NCBI GenBank assembly: GCA_947488175.1
Contig: CANKYO010000002.1
Span: forward strand, 62,001 to 126,000
Source of the DNA: an uncultured Paracoccaceae bacterium
Lineage (GTDB): Bacteria; Pseudomonadota; Alphaproteobacteria; Rhodobacterales; Rhodobacteraceae
DNA: 64,000 bases
Reading direction: 5' to 3'
The position numbers and the translations under genes are program-made. Of the stretch, positions 1 through 8,411 are shown piece by piece. Below the pieces are notes generated by a model. The model did not search any database and was not told the DNA's origin. It saw only the letters and a list, made by a program, of their open reading frames with translations. How positions within the stretch are numbered: the stretch's first letter is position 1; each line of letters begins with the position of its first letter.

Positions 1-748
1 CTTCTTCGACCGGAGGTGCAGGTTGTGATCGGAACGTGGCACCTTTGAACCACAGTTTCAGCGCCTGCCAATGGATCAGCGTCAGCACCCGGCGCGACCC
101 GAACGGACGACGCAGGACCGCCTTGATGATGGACGTGTTGCTGATCGGTTTGCGGTGACCCGTCAGCGTGGCGATCAGTCCGCCATTGCCGCGCGAATAG
201 TCGATCCAGATACCGATGCTGTCAGCCTGGATATCAAATCGGAACACATATCCGCCTTCTACAGGTTGAAAAGGCGAAACATGCATCAATTTCTGCGCTG
301 ACAATGTGTCAGCGTTGGTGATCGCCCGTCCATCATCGTGATGACACAGATAGGAATGGCGGTCGCCAAAGGTATTGGTCACCTCTGCAATCACGCTGCG
401 CAGAATATCGTCGGCGTCATAGCACAGCCAGAAGGACACCGGGTTGAACACATGTCCCAGCACGCGAGGCTGCGCCAGAAGTTCGATCCGCGCCGGATCA
501 GCGATATCATGCGCCGCCAAAACGTCCCTCACCCATGCAGCGCCGCGCCCCTGCTTGGGCGGTCCGCCATGGTCGCTGTCTTGCAATGACATCAGGTTCC
601 CGCGATTGCGCGCAAAGAGGGCTGGGGTTGTCACATCAGCCTCGGCATCCAGCAGCACATAGTCGATAGAATAGCGAAAGGCGTTTTTCGTCGCGCCCCG
701 CCGCCCGTGGTAGGTCTCACCGGCAATATGATCGACGGTGGTGGTCAC
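1..748 (-). CDS. DUF1365 family protein (3' end cut by window edge)
   Basis: The reading frame starts with GTG at 748-746 and runs off the left edge of the window, so about 249 residues are visible and the stop is missing. The start overlaps the stop of the upstream FAD oxidase as GTGA (TGA at 747-745), which implies translational coupling. The protein opens with an ETYHGRRG segment and has the LGHVFNPVSFWLCYD stretch (about residues 95-110) typical of DUF1365. The biochemical role of this family is not established. Members commonly sit beside COG2907 FAD enzymes and cyclopropane-fatty-acid-synthase-like methyltransferases in sigma-E controlled operons. From this context a role in lipid modification or photo-oxidative stress is inferred, not shown. 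Confidence 0.85.
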   Translation of the reverse strand, partial: MTTTVDHIAGETYHGRRGATKNAFRYSIDYVLLDAEADVTTPALFARNRGNLMSLQDSDHGGPPKQGRGAAWVRDVLAAHDIADPARIELLAQPRVLGHVFNPVSFWLCYDADDILRSVIAEVTNTFGDRHSYLCHHDDGRAITNADTLSAQKLMHVSPFQPVEGGYVFRFDIQADSIGIWIDYSRGNGGLIATLTGHRKPISNTSIIKAVLRRPFGSRRVLTLIHWQALKLWFKGATFRSQPAPPVEE

Positions 749-2043
749 TCTGCTGCCATCTCCAACCGCTCTACCGCGTTCAGGGCGTGGACGACATCCA
801 GCGCGCTGGACAATCCATCCTCGTGAAATCCGTTCTTCATCCAGGCACCGCAGAACCATGTGCGGTTCGATCCGTTCATGGCGGTCGCCGCCTCTTGTGC
901 CGCCAGCGCCTCAAGATCATAGACCGGATGGCGCAATGTCACCTCGTCCCAGATCAAATCTTCGCGGATCGGGCGTTTTGAGTTCAGGGTCACCATCATA
1001 TCGTCGGTCTTCAGCCAAGGCTGAAGCGAATTCATCCAATATGTCAGGTCAATTTCGCCGCCAGTGCGGTCGGCATCCTCCGAATAGACCCATGACGACC
1101 AGACCTGCCGCCGCTTGGGCATCAGCGAGGTATCGGAATGCAGCACCACCCGGTTGGGCTGGTAACGCACGGCGCCCAGCACCGATTTCTCAACCGCCGT
1201 TGCGTCGGATAACAGGCGCAGCGTGTCATCGGAATGCGTGGCAAACACCACCTCGTCAAACATCTCCCAATCGCCACCCTGCGCTTTGACTTCAACGCCC
1301 AATGGGCCGCGGCGGACCCCGGAAATGGGCGCGCCAAGACGCATGTCGACGCCACGGCGGAACATATCGGCGCCCAGACGGGTCACATACTCGCGTGACC
1401 CACCCGCGACCGTATACCATTGATGCTGGCCGGTCGCGCCAAGCAGGGCGTGATTGTCAAAAAACTTCATCATCGCATAGGCGGGGAAATCGAGGATCTT
1501 TTCCTTGGGCGTGGACCAGATCGCGCCGGAAAAGGGCAGAAGATAATGATCGCGGAAAAAGTTGCTCAGCTTCAGCTTGTGCATCAACTCGCCAATGGTC
1601 AGTGTCTCGTCCCGGCTGGCGTCCAACCCCTTGGCGTTGAACTTGAAGATATCGCGCACCATGCGCAGAAAACGCGGGCTGGCGATATTGCTGCGCTGGG
1701 CGAAAAGCGCGTCAAGACTGGCTAAACCATATTCCAGCTTGCCGCCTGCGAATGAGGCCCCAAAGCTCATATTGCTTTTGACAACCGGCACCTCAAGATG
1801 ATCGAAAAGTGCCGTCAGGTTCGGATAATTGGCATAGTTGAACACTATAAATCCAGTGTCGACCGCCTGATCGCGCTTGGGCCCCGCCATCCGGGTGCGG
1901 GCATGTCCGCCCAACCGCTTTTCAGCCTCGAACAAAACAACGCGGTGATCCTTGGCCAACGCATGTGCGGCACCCATGCCTGAAATACCCGCCCCGATAA
2001 CCGCTACTTTTCTGGGTGCGGATGTACTTGTCTCGAATGGCAT
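745..2043 (-). CDS. FAD/NAD(P)-binding amine-oxidase-like protein (COG2907)
   Basis: The protein has 432 residues. A dinucleotide-binding motif VIGAGISGMGAA lies at about residues 15-26, followed by an acidic strand end (LFEAEKRLGG) and the NAD/FAD amine-oxidase-like body ending in a FCGAWMKNGFHEDG motif. The family is the predicted NAD/FAD-binding proteins COG2907. The substrate is unknown, and family members are associated with membrane-lipid modification under singlet-oxygen stress. The ATG at 2043 has a GGAG ribosome site, and a consensus RpoE promoter lies 39-67 nt upstream. It is the first gene of an operon with the DUF1365 gene (GTGA overlap) and is divergent from rpoE-chrR, so it is probably part of the RpoE regulon. 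Confidence 0.85.
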   Translation of the reverse strand: MPFETSTSAPRKVAVIGAGISGMGAAHALAKDHRVVLFEAEKRLGGHARTRMAGPKRDQAVDTGFIVFNYANYPNLTALFDHLEVPVVKSNMSFGASFAGGKLEYGLASLDALFAQRSNIASPRFLRMVRDIFKFNAKGLDASRDETLTIGELMHKLKLSNFFRDHYLLPFSGAIWSTPKEKILDFPAYAMMKFFDNHALLGATGQHQWYTVAGGSREYVTRLGADMFRRGVDMRLGAPISGVRRGPLGVEVKAQGGDWEMFDEVVFATHSDDTLRLLSDATAVEKSVLGAVRYQPNRVVLHSDTSLMPKRRQVWSSWVYSEDADRTGGEIDLTYWMNSLQPWLKTDDMMVTLNSKRPIREDLIWDEVTLRHPVYDLEALAAQEAATAMNGSNRTWFCGAWMKNGFHEDGLSSALDVVHALNAVERLEMAAE

Positions 2044-2081
2044 TGATGGTCGCTCCGTTGTCCGGTCTTGAAGTTATTATC

Positions 2082-2110
2082 TCTTACGTAGCTTGGACTT
2101 GTCCGGATCA
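2082..2110 (-). promoter_or_regulatory. RpoE (ECF11)-type promoter for the FAD oxidase operon
   Basis: Read on the minus strand, TGATCC (2110-2105) is followed by exactly 18 nt and TAAGA (2086-2082). This matches the RpoE consensus TGATCC-N18-TAAGA known from Rhodobacter. Transcription should start near 2075, some 30 nt before the ATG at 2043. It mirrors the promoter at 2133-2161. Confidence 0.85.
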
Positions 2111-2132
2111 AACAGAAAAAATGCATGTGCAC

Positions 2133-2161
2133 TGATCCAATCGTTAACGCGGCCCGTAAGA
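2133..2161 (+). promoter_or_regulatory. RpoE (ECF11)-type autoregulatory promoter of rpoE-chrR
   Basis: TGATCC (2133-2138) is followed by exactly 18 nt and TAAGA (2157-2161), a perfect match to the RpoE consensus. Transcription should start near 2168. This excludes the in-frame ATGs at 2125 and 2167 as starts of rpoE and makes 2242 the best candidate. The -35 box lies 22 bp from the -35 box of the divergent promoter. Confidence 0.87.
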
Positions 2162-2241
2162 AGTGCATGTTGACCGAAAATAGTGTCCTCGCAAAAGCTG
2201 ATGCGCCAGTTGTCATGCCACCCTATAGTGGATCGGACATA

Positions 2242-2823
2242 ATGACGTTTCGCAAATCGGGGGCGAAAAAGTTGACAGCCGAACAAGCGACCAAACGCAT
2301 GGCCTGGGTCATCCAGGTTTCTGCGGTGCGGGACAACAAGGACAAGGCAGCCTTTGCCGAACTCTTTGGATATTTCGCTCCACGCGTGAAGTCATTTTTG
2401 ATGAAATCGGGGGCCAGCCCGGATCTGGCAGAAGAATGCACACAGGAGGTCATGGCGACCCTTTGGAACAAGGCCCACATGTTCGATCCGGCCAAGGCAA
2501 GTGTATCCACATGGATTTTCACAATCGCCCGGAACCGCAAGATCGATCTGCTGCGCAAGCAGAAGCGGCCAGAACCCGAAGACCTGCCATGGGGCCCCGA
2601 GCCGGAGCCTGATCAGGCCGACGCGATGGGACTGCAACAAGAAACTGAACAGCTCGGTCAGGCGCTTGCCGCACTGCCCGAAGAACAAAGGAAACTGATC
2701 GAAAAGGCCTATTACGGCGAATTGTCGCATAGCGAGATTGCCGCCGAAACCGGGCTACCATTAGGGACGATCAAATCGAGGATAAGGCTGGCGCTGGAAC
2801 GGTTGCGCCATACGATGAAATGA
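2242..2823 (+). CDS. rpoE: ECF sigma factor RpoE (singlet-oxygen response)
   Basis: This is a 193-residue ECF sigma factor. Region 2 (about residues 28-95) includes DLAEECTQEVMATLW and WIFTIARNRKIDLLRKQ. Region 4 (about 140-190) carries an SHSEIAAETGLPLGTIKSRI helix-turn-helix. The start at 2242 is chosen because the RpoE-type promoter lies at 2133-2161 and a longer frame would begin upstream of the transcript. An alternative ATG is at 2215. The gene overlaps chrR by ATGA (2820-2823), so sigma and anti-sigma are coupled. Known family role: RpoE is released from ChrR by singlet oxygen and activates its own operon and photoprotective genes. Confidence 0.93.
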   Translation: MTFRKSGAKKLTAEQATKRMAWVIQVSAVRDNKDKAAFAELFGYFAPRVKSFLMKSGASPDLAEECTQEVMATLWNKAHMFDPAKASVSTWIFTIARNRKIDLLRKQKRPEPEDLPWGPEPEPDQADAMGLQQETEQLGQALAALPEEQRKLIEKAYYGELSHSEIAAETGLPLGTIKSRIRLALERLRHTMK

Positions 2824-3482
2824 TGAGTGGTATGAAACAGATTAAGCATCACCTGACTGAACCCCTGTTGATGGGCTACGCGGCTGGCACCTTGCCGGAA
2901 GCATTCAACCTTGTGGTCGCGACACATATTTCCATGTGCGATAACTGTCGCGCGGCACTGGCCGAATACGAGGCCGTCGGTGGCGAGGTTATGGTGGATG
3001 TCGACCCGATTGATGTGGCCGAAGACGCGCTTGCCGCGACGATGGCCATGATCGAAAGCGGAACGCTGACTGAAAAGCCGGCACCGGCACGGGTCAAAAA
3101 CAGCATCTTCCCCGGTCCATTGCAGGATTATGTCAAAGGTGATTTGGACAGCCTGAAATGGCGCAAGGTTGGTGGTGGCGTCAGCCAGATGATCCTGCCC
3201 ACATCAAAAGACGCCAGCGTGCGCCTGCTGCGGATCCCTGCGGGGACCGCCGTGCCCGATCACGGTCACCGGGGCACCGAACTGACACTGGTGCTGCAAG
3301 GTGCTTTTGTCGATGATGAAGACAGGTTTGCCGCCGGTGATGTTGAGGTCGCCAACGAAGATCTCCAGCACACACCGGTTGCCGAGGAAGGGATGGATTG
3401 CATCTGCCTTGCGGCAACCGACGCACCCCTGAAATTCAGCGGCCTGCTGCCGCGTATCGCGCAAAAATTCGTGCGCATCTAA
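2820..3482 (+). CDS. chrR: Zinc-binding anti-sigma factor ChrR
   Basis: The protein has 220 residues from the ATG overlapping the rpoE stop; an internal ATG at 2832 would give 216. The N-terminal anti-sigma domain carries the zinc ligands H11, H36, C40 and C43 (HISMCDNC), offset by exactly five from the residues described in Rhodobacter sphaeroides ChrR. The C-terminal half is a cupin (about 95-200) with the DHGHRGTE metal-binding motif needed for the singlet-oxygen response in that family. It holds RpoE inactive in the cytoplasm. A strong terminator follows 22 nt after the stop. Confidence 0.93.
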   Translation: MMSGMKQIKHHLTEPLLMGYAAGTLPEAFNLVVATHISMCDNCRAALAEYEAVGGEVMVDVDPIDVAEDALAATMAMIESGTLTEKPAPARVKNSIFPGPLQDYVKGDLDSLKWRKVGGGVSQMILPTSKDASVRLLRIPAGTAVPDHGHRGTELTLVLQGAFVDDEDRFAAGDVEVANEDLQHTPVAEEGMDCICLAATDAPLKFSGLLPRIAQKFVRI

Positions 3483-3504
3483 GAAATTCCCAAGGCCACT
3501 CATC

Positions 3505-3534
3505 AGGCCCCGGTTCGTCCGGGGCCTTTTTTTT
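3505..3534 (+). terminator. Rho-independent terminator of rpoE-chrR
   Basis: AGGCCCCGG (3505-3513) pairs with CCGGGGCCT (3519-3527) around a TTCGT loop. A run of eight T follows (3527-3534). Confidence 0.92.
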
Positions 3535-3678
3535 GTGCCGCGTCATCTGATGTGGCGGCCAAACCCGACCTGTCGCGCAGTCGTGTCGTCGCGATTTGCA
3601 AAGACCTGTCTTCCCGGTCAGGGTGCATTGGTTTAGCGGCTGCCCGTTGGCTCGTTCCGCACAAGGGAGATGGTAAAG

Positions 3679-6099
3679 ATGAAATCGCAAGCGCGGGTGG
3701 TTGTCATTGGTGGGGGGATTGCCGGATGTTCGACCCTTTATCATCTGACGCAGGAAGGTTGGGCCGACGTCGTGCTGGTCGAGCGCGATGAATTGACAAG
3801 CGGCACCACATGGCATTCGGCAGCGCAAGTAACGAATTTCGGGATGAACCAGACGATGGTCGGCCTGAAATCTCACTCCATTGCTCTTTACAAGGCGCTG
3901 TCAGAGGACCCGGACTATCCGATCAATTACCACCATGCCGACGGTGGTATCCGGCTGGCCAACACCGCCGCCCAAATGGATGGCTATCGTCACTTTGCAT
4001 CCATGGCAAAGGGCATGGGTGTTGAATTCGAAGTCATTGATGCCGCCGAATGCGCGCGCCGCCACCCTTTGATTTCGACCGACAATCTGCTGGGCGGTCT
4101 GTGGGATCCATTGGACGGTGACATTGATCCGGCGCAATTGTGCCAGGCGCTGGCGCGTCGCGCGCGCCTGGCCGGTGCCGAAATCTATCGCCACACGGCA
4201 GTGACCGATCTGATCCAGAAGCCCGACAATAGCTGGGTCGTCCAAACGGAGCACGGGACAATTGAATGCGATATCGTGGTCAATGCCGCCGGTTATCGGG
4301 TGAACGAGATTGGCGCGATGATGGGCGTCCATCACCCCGTGGCGTCCATGGAGCACCAGTATTTCCTGACCGAAGACATTCCGGCGATCAAGGACGCGGG
4401 TCACAGGATGCCTCTGCTACGCTGTCCAATCTCGGACTATTATTGCCGTCAGGAAAAGAATGGTCTGCTGATCGGGTTTTACGAGCAGGACTGCAAGACA
4501 TGGGGCATGGATGGTATCGACCCGCATTTTACAAACGCGCTCTGTCCCGATGACCTCGACCGGGTGACAGATGTGCTGGAAGGGGCCTTTGCCCGTATGC
4601 CCGCGCTGACAGAAACCGGCATTCATACGGTCGTGAATGGCCCGATCACCTATACGATCGACGGTGCGCCGCTGGTTGGCCCGATCCCGGGCAAGCGCAA
4701 TGCATTCTGCATCATCGGGCTGCGCGCGGGTCTTGGTGAAGGTGGCGGTCATGGATGGCTGCTGGCACAGCAAATTGTGCATGGTGAGGCGTGTTATGAC
4801 ACCTGGTGCATCGACCCGCGCCGTTTTACCGGACACGCCAATGTGGAACTCACGGCGCTGAAGGCGGTAGAGGATTATCAGAACGAATTTCGCTTCCACT
4901 TCCCCCACGAACACCGGCCCGCCGGACGCGCTGCAAAGACAACGCCACTGACCCCCATTCTGGCGGCTGAGGGCGCAGCATTTTCAGTGGTCAACGGGTG
5001 GGAGCGTGTCGACTACATCAAACCCGCCCCTGATTTCCACGAAACCTATGGGTTCCGATTTAACGAAGTATTTGATGTAGTGGCCCGCGATGTCGCGGCG
5101 ATCCAAGGCTCTGCCGGGATTTGCGAGGTGAGCGGCTTCAACCGTTTCGCGCTGACGGGCAGCGGCGTGCATGATTTTCTGGATCGTATGACCTGTGGTC
5201 ACGTATCCCGGTCGGTGGGGCGCGTTGGCCTGGGTTATCTTTTGAACCATGACGGCATGCTGAAGGCCGAAGCGACGATTGCAAATCTGCCTGATGGCGA
5301 AGTCTGGTACGGATCGGCCGCCGCGTCAGAGTTTCACGATATGGATTGGTTGCAGATGCATCTGGGTCCCGACAACAACGTGCAGATCCAGTCACTGACC
5401 AACGACTACACAGCGCTTGTTCTGGCCGGGCCACGATCACGCGATATCCTGAGCGCTGTCAGTCGCGAGGACTGGTCGGCGGATGCGTTCCCTTGGCTGC
5501 GTGTGCGTCGCTGTTTTGTCGGTATTGCCCCGGCAGTGGTGATGTCGGTCAGTTTTTCCGGCGAACTGGCCTACGAGATTCACGTACCGAATAATCAGCT
5601 TTATGCAGCATGGCTGGCCTTGCGCGCCGCAGGTGCGGATCACGGCCTGCATGTTTTTGGTGCGCGGGCGGTGGAATCAATGCGGCTGGAGAAAGGGTAT
5701 CTGCATTGGAAGGCTGACATTCTGACCGAGTTTGATCCGTTTGAAACCGGTCTTGATCGTTTCGTGCGGTTGGACAAGGGCCCGTTTATCGGGCGTGATG
5801 CGCTGCGCCAGCGCCAGCAGAATGGGCCGCGCCGCAGGCTGGTCACACTGCGGATTGATGCTGATGTTGCCCCGGCACATGCCGGGTCCTCGGTCGTCCA
5901 GGGTGGCAGGGTCGTGGGCACTGTCACATCCGGTGACTGGGGGCACAGGGTCGGAATGAACCTTGCCTATGCCTTTGTAGAGCCAGAGTTTTCCGGCATC
6001 GGGACTGCGTCGAACGTCGACATTATCGGCGCGCCGACGCCTTCTGTTGTGATTGCGTCCGGTCCCTATGATCCCAAGAATTCGCGTGTCAGGGCTTGA
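3679..6099 (+). CDS. FAD-dependent dehydrogenase/GcvT fusion (dimethylglycine/sarcosine dehydrogenase family)
   Basis: About 806 residues. The N-terminal DAO domain (1-370) has the FAD motif VVIGGGIAGCS and an SGTTWHSAAQV segment, whose His (residue 46) is the usual covalent FAD attachment site in the dimethylglycine/sarcosine dehydrogenase family. GCV_T and GCV_T_C aminomethyltransferase folds follow (about 420-690 and 700-800), with the VESMRLEKGY motif. Such fusions demethylate N-methyl amino acids and pass the C1 unit to tetrahydrofolate. The exact substrate cannot be read from sequence. The start at 3679 is preferred because AAGGGAG (3663-3669) directly abuts the ATG at 3670 but is well spaced for 3679. 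It appears monocistronic. Confidence 0.88.
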   Translation: MKSQARVVVIGGGIAGCSTLYHLTQEGWADVVLVERDELTSGTTWHSAAQVTNFGMNQTMVGLKSHSIALYKALSEDPDYPINYHHADGGIRLANTAAQMDGYRHFASMAKGMGVEFEVIDAAECARRHPLISTDNLLGGLWDPLDGDIDPAQLCQALARRARLAGAEIYRHTAVTDLIQKPDNSWVVQTEHGTIECDIVVNAAGYRVNEIGAMMGVHHPVASMEHQYFLTEDIPAIKDAGHRMPLLRCPISDYYCRQEKNGLLIGFYEQDCKTWGMDGIDPHFTNALCPDDLDRVTDVLEGAFARMPALTETGIHTVVNGPITYTIDGAPLVGPIPGKRNAFCIIGLRAGLGEGGGHGWLLAQQIVHGEACYDTWCIDPRRFTGHANVELTALKAVEDYQNEFRFHFPHEHRPAGRAAKTTPLTPILAAEGAAFSVVNGWERVDYIKPAPDFHETYGFRFNEVFDVVARDVAAIQGSAGICEVSGFNRFALTGSGVHDFLDRMTCGHVSRSVGRVGLGYLLNHDGMLKAEATIANLPDGEVWYGSAAASEFHDMDWLQMHLGPDNNVQIQSLTNDYTALVLAGPRSRDILSAVSREDWSADAFPWLRVRRCFVGIAPAVVMSVSFSGELAYEIHVPNNQLYAAWLALRAAGADHGLHVFGARAVESMRLEKGYLHWKADILTEFDPFETGLDRFVRLDKGPFIGRDALRQRQQNGPRRRLVTLRIDADVAPAHAGSSVVQGGRVVGTVTSGDWGHRVGMNLAYAFVEPEFSGIGTASNVDIIGAPTPSVVIASGPYDPKNSRVRA

Positions 6100-6208
6100 T
6101 CGCACCCGTCATTGCTAAGCGTAGATTTTATTTGGAACGGTTGTGGTTGGTGGGCTAGCCTTCCCTTACGTCACTCGCATCTTGCGAGGACGCTAGGGAG
6201 GACAATCA

Positions 6209-7393
6209 ATGACAGACCGTATGCGTTTTGGTATTTTTCTGGCTCCGTTTCACAAGCCCGGGATCAACCCCACACTCGCGCTCGAACAGGACCTCGAACT
6301 GGTTCAATGGCTCGACCGTTGTGATTATGACGAGGTGTGGTTTGGCGAGCATCACTCTGCCGGGTCCGAAATTTCGGCCAGCCCCGAGATCATGATCGCA
6401 ACCGCAGCACCGCGCACCCGCCGCATCAAACTCGGCACCGGTGTGGTGTCCGTCAGCTACCATAACCCGCTTTGGGTGGCCGAAAAAATCGTGCAGCTTG
6501 ATCATCTGACGCGGGGCCGCGCGATGCTTGGCCTCGGGCCGGGGTCACTGCCCACAGATGCCGCCATGATCGGGCTCAGCCAGAAGGACACGCGCGGTCT
6601 GCTCGCCGACGGGCTCGATATCATCACGCGGCTCTTGCGCTCTGACGAGCCCGTGAATTTCGAAAATGACCGCTGGGTGCTGAAGGACGCGCGCCTGCAT
6701 CTGCGCCCCTATTCCAATTTCGATCTGGCCACCGCCGCCGTCGCCTCGCCCACCGGGCCAAAACTGGCGGGCAAATACGGCACCGGCCTGATTTCCATCG
6801 GGGCAACCACCGCTGCAGGGTTCGACGCGCTCGCCCTGCATTGGGATGTGATCGAGGAAGAGGCGAAACACTACAATCAAAAGGTCGACCGGTCCAAATG
6901 GCGGCTTGTCGGGCTCTGCCATATCGCCGAAACCGCCGAACAGGCGCGGCGCGACGTGGAATACGGGATCGAACACTGGTTCAACTACTTCCAGGAAATC
7001 GCAGCCTTCCCGCAGATGTCCATGCCGGGGCAGAACGCCAAAGAAATGATCGACTTCATCAACGATAGCGGCTTCGGCGCGATTGGTACGCCCGAGATGT
7101 GCAAAGCCCAGATCGACCGGCTCTGGAAACAGTCCAACGGCGGCTTCGGCGCCTATCTGATGCTGGCCCATAACTGGGCGAATTTCGACGCAACCAGGAA
7201 ATCCTATGAGCTGATCGCCCGCGAGGTGTTCCCGCATTTCCAGGGCCAACACATGTCCACGATGAACGCCGCCGTCCGCGCACAAAAGATGCGCCCGGAA
7301 CTGGCCGAAATCCACGCAAAGGCGGTCGAAACGGCGCAGGAAAAATACGCAGCGGAAAAAGAAGGGCGGAAGGCGTCAGAACCCGCCGAATAG
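6209..7393 (+). CDS. LLM-class flavin-dependent oxidoreductase
   Basis: A 394-residue luciferase-like monooxygenase. The N-terminus (MRFGIFLAPFHKPG), the DEVWFGEHHSAGSEISASP segment (about 45-65) and the GTGVVSVSYHNPLWVAE strand are typical of bacterial luciferase/alkanal and limonene-monooxygenase-like proteins that use FMNH2 and O2. AGGGAGG lies 5 nt before the ATG. The substrate is unknown and the neighbours do not define a pathway. The Ala/Lys/Glu-rich C-terminal tail (about 365-394) looks helical and is not part of the barrel. Confidence 0.85.
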   Translation: MTDRMRFGIFLAPFHKPGINPTLALEQDLELVQWLDRCDYDEVWFGEHHSAGSEISASPEIMIATAAPRTRRIKLGTGVVSVSYHNPLWVAEKIVQLDHLTRGRAMLGLGPGSLPTDAAMIGLSQKDTRGLLADGLDIITRLLRSDEPVNFENDRWVLKDARLHLRPYSNFDLATAAVASPTGPKLAGKYGTGLISIGATTAAGFDALALHWDVIEEEAKHYNQKVDRSKWRLVGLCHIAETAEQARRDVEYGIEHWFNYFQEIAAFPQMSMPGQNAKEMIDFINDSGFGAIGTPEMCKAQIDRLWKQSNGGFGAYLMLAHNWANFDATRKSYELIAREVFPHFQGQHMSTMNAAVRAQKMRPELAEIHAKAVETAQEKYAAEKEGRKASEPAE

Positions 7394-7417
7394 CGGCAGG
7401 GCAGAACCTGCGCCGCG

Positions 7418-7891
7418 CTAATCCCCGTGGCGCAGCAGCCGCTGTTTCTGGCGACCCCAGTCGCGCTTGGCCTCGGTCGCCCGTTTATCGTGGTTTTTCT
7501 TACCCTTGGCCGTCGCGATCTTCAGCTTCACCAGACCGCGATCGTTGAAATACATCACCAGCGGCACCAGCGTCATGCCTTCACGCTTGGTCGCATTCCA
7601 CAGCCGCGACAGTTCCTTGCGGCTCACCAGCAGCTTACGCTTGCGCCGCTCCTCATGGCTGAACATCGCCCGGTCATAAGGGGCGATATAGGCGTTGGTC
7701 AGCCACAATTCCCCGTCATCAACCGACGCATAGCTATCGGCAATATTCGACTGCCCGGAGCGCAGCGATTTGACCTCGGACCCGGTCAGGATGATACCCA
7801 CCTCGATATCGTCCTCGATGGCAAAGTCGTACCGGGCACGCCGGTTCTCGGCGATGACTTTGTAGTTTTTGTTTTCGGGTTTCTTGGCCAT
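7418..7891 (-). CDS. smpB: SsrA-binding protein SmpB
   Basis: The protein has 157 residues from [20 protein letters not shown]. It binds tmRNA and brings it to stalled ribosomes for trans-translation. The OB-fold core [20 protein letters not shown] and the basic C-terminal tail ([16 protein letters not shown]) are diagnostic. An upstream in-frame ATG would add 28 residues without family similarity and would run into the divergent channel gene, so 7891 is chosen. smpB commonly lies near dapA in alphaproteobacteria; here four genes separate them. No ssrA gene was recognised in the window. Confidence 0.95.
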   Translation of the reverse strand: MAKKPENKNYKVIAENRRARYDFAIEDDIEVGIILTGSEVKSLRSGQSNIADSYASVDDGELWLTNAYIAPYDRAMFSHEERRKRKLLVSRKELSRLWNATKREGMTLVPLVMYFNDRGLVKLKIATAKGKKNHDKRATEAKRDWGRQKQRLLRHGD

Positions 7892-7967
7892 AGTTGGGCT
7901 GAAATAGGCGATGGGCGGCGGGCGCACAAGGTCCGGTCGCTTGTAGAGCAGGAAAAGGGAAGATCGG

Positions 7968-8411
7968 GTGTTCATTCAAATTGCCCTTGGCACCGCATTG
8001 ATGCTGCTTTCAATCATGATCGCAGGGGTCAGCTTCTGGCTGATGGAAATCTGGTTGATGCGCTACCGTCCGTGGCTGACCCGCGAACCGCACCGGCCCA
8101 AGCTGATCATTGTTCTGTGCGTCGCGGCTGTCTGGATCACGCTGCAGATGACCGCCGGGGTCTGGCTCTGGGCGCTGACGATGCTGGGCCTCGGTGTGTT
8201 CGACACGATGGAGTTGTCGGTCTATTTCGCCCTTGTGGCCTTTACCACGCTGGGGTTTGGTGACGTTCTGCTGCCTGTCGAATGGCGGCTTTTGGGTGGC
8301 ATGGCGGCAGCCAACGGCCTCTTGAACATCGGGCTGGTCACGGCTTTGCTGGTCGAGGCTTTGCGGCAGGTCCGCCTGCAACAGCTTGAGATGCTGAAAG
8401 GCGAGACGTGA
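7968..8411 (+). CDS. Two-pore-domain-like potassium channel (Ion_trans_2 family)
   Basis: The protein has 147 residues from a GTG start. Three hydrophobic helices are visible (about 3-28, 45-70 and 108-135). A re-entrant pore segment precedes the last one and carries TTLGFGD, the K+ selectivity-filter signature with GFGD in place of GYGD. No RCK/TrkA-N domain is attached, so gating is unknown. Its end overlaps the downstream YcaQ-like gene by GTGA, suggesting one transcript. It is divergent from smpB. Confidence 0.82.
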   Translation: MFIQIALGTALMLLSIMIAGVSFWLMEIWLMRYRPWLTREPHRPKLIIVLCVAAVWITLQMTAGVWLWALTMLGLGVFDTMELSVYFALVAFTTLGFGDVLLPVEWRLLGGMAAANGLLNIGLVTALLVEALRQVRLQQLEMLKGET

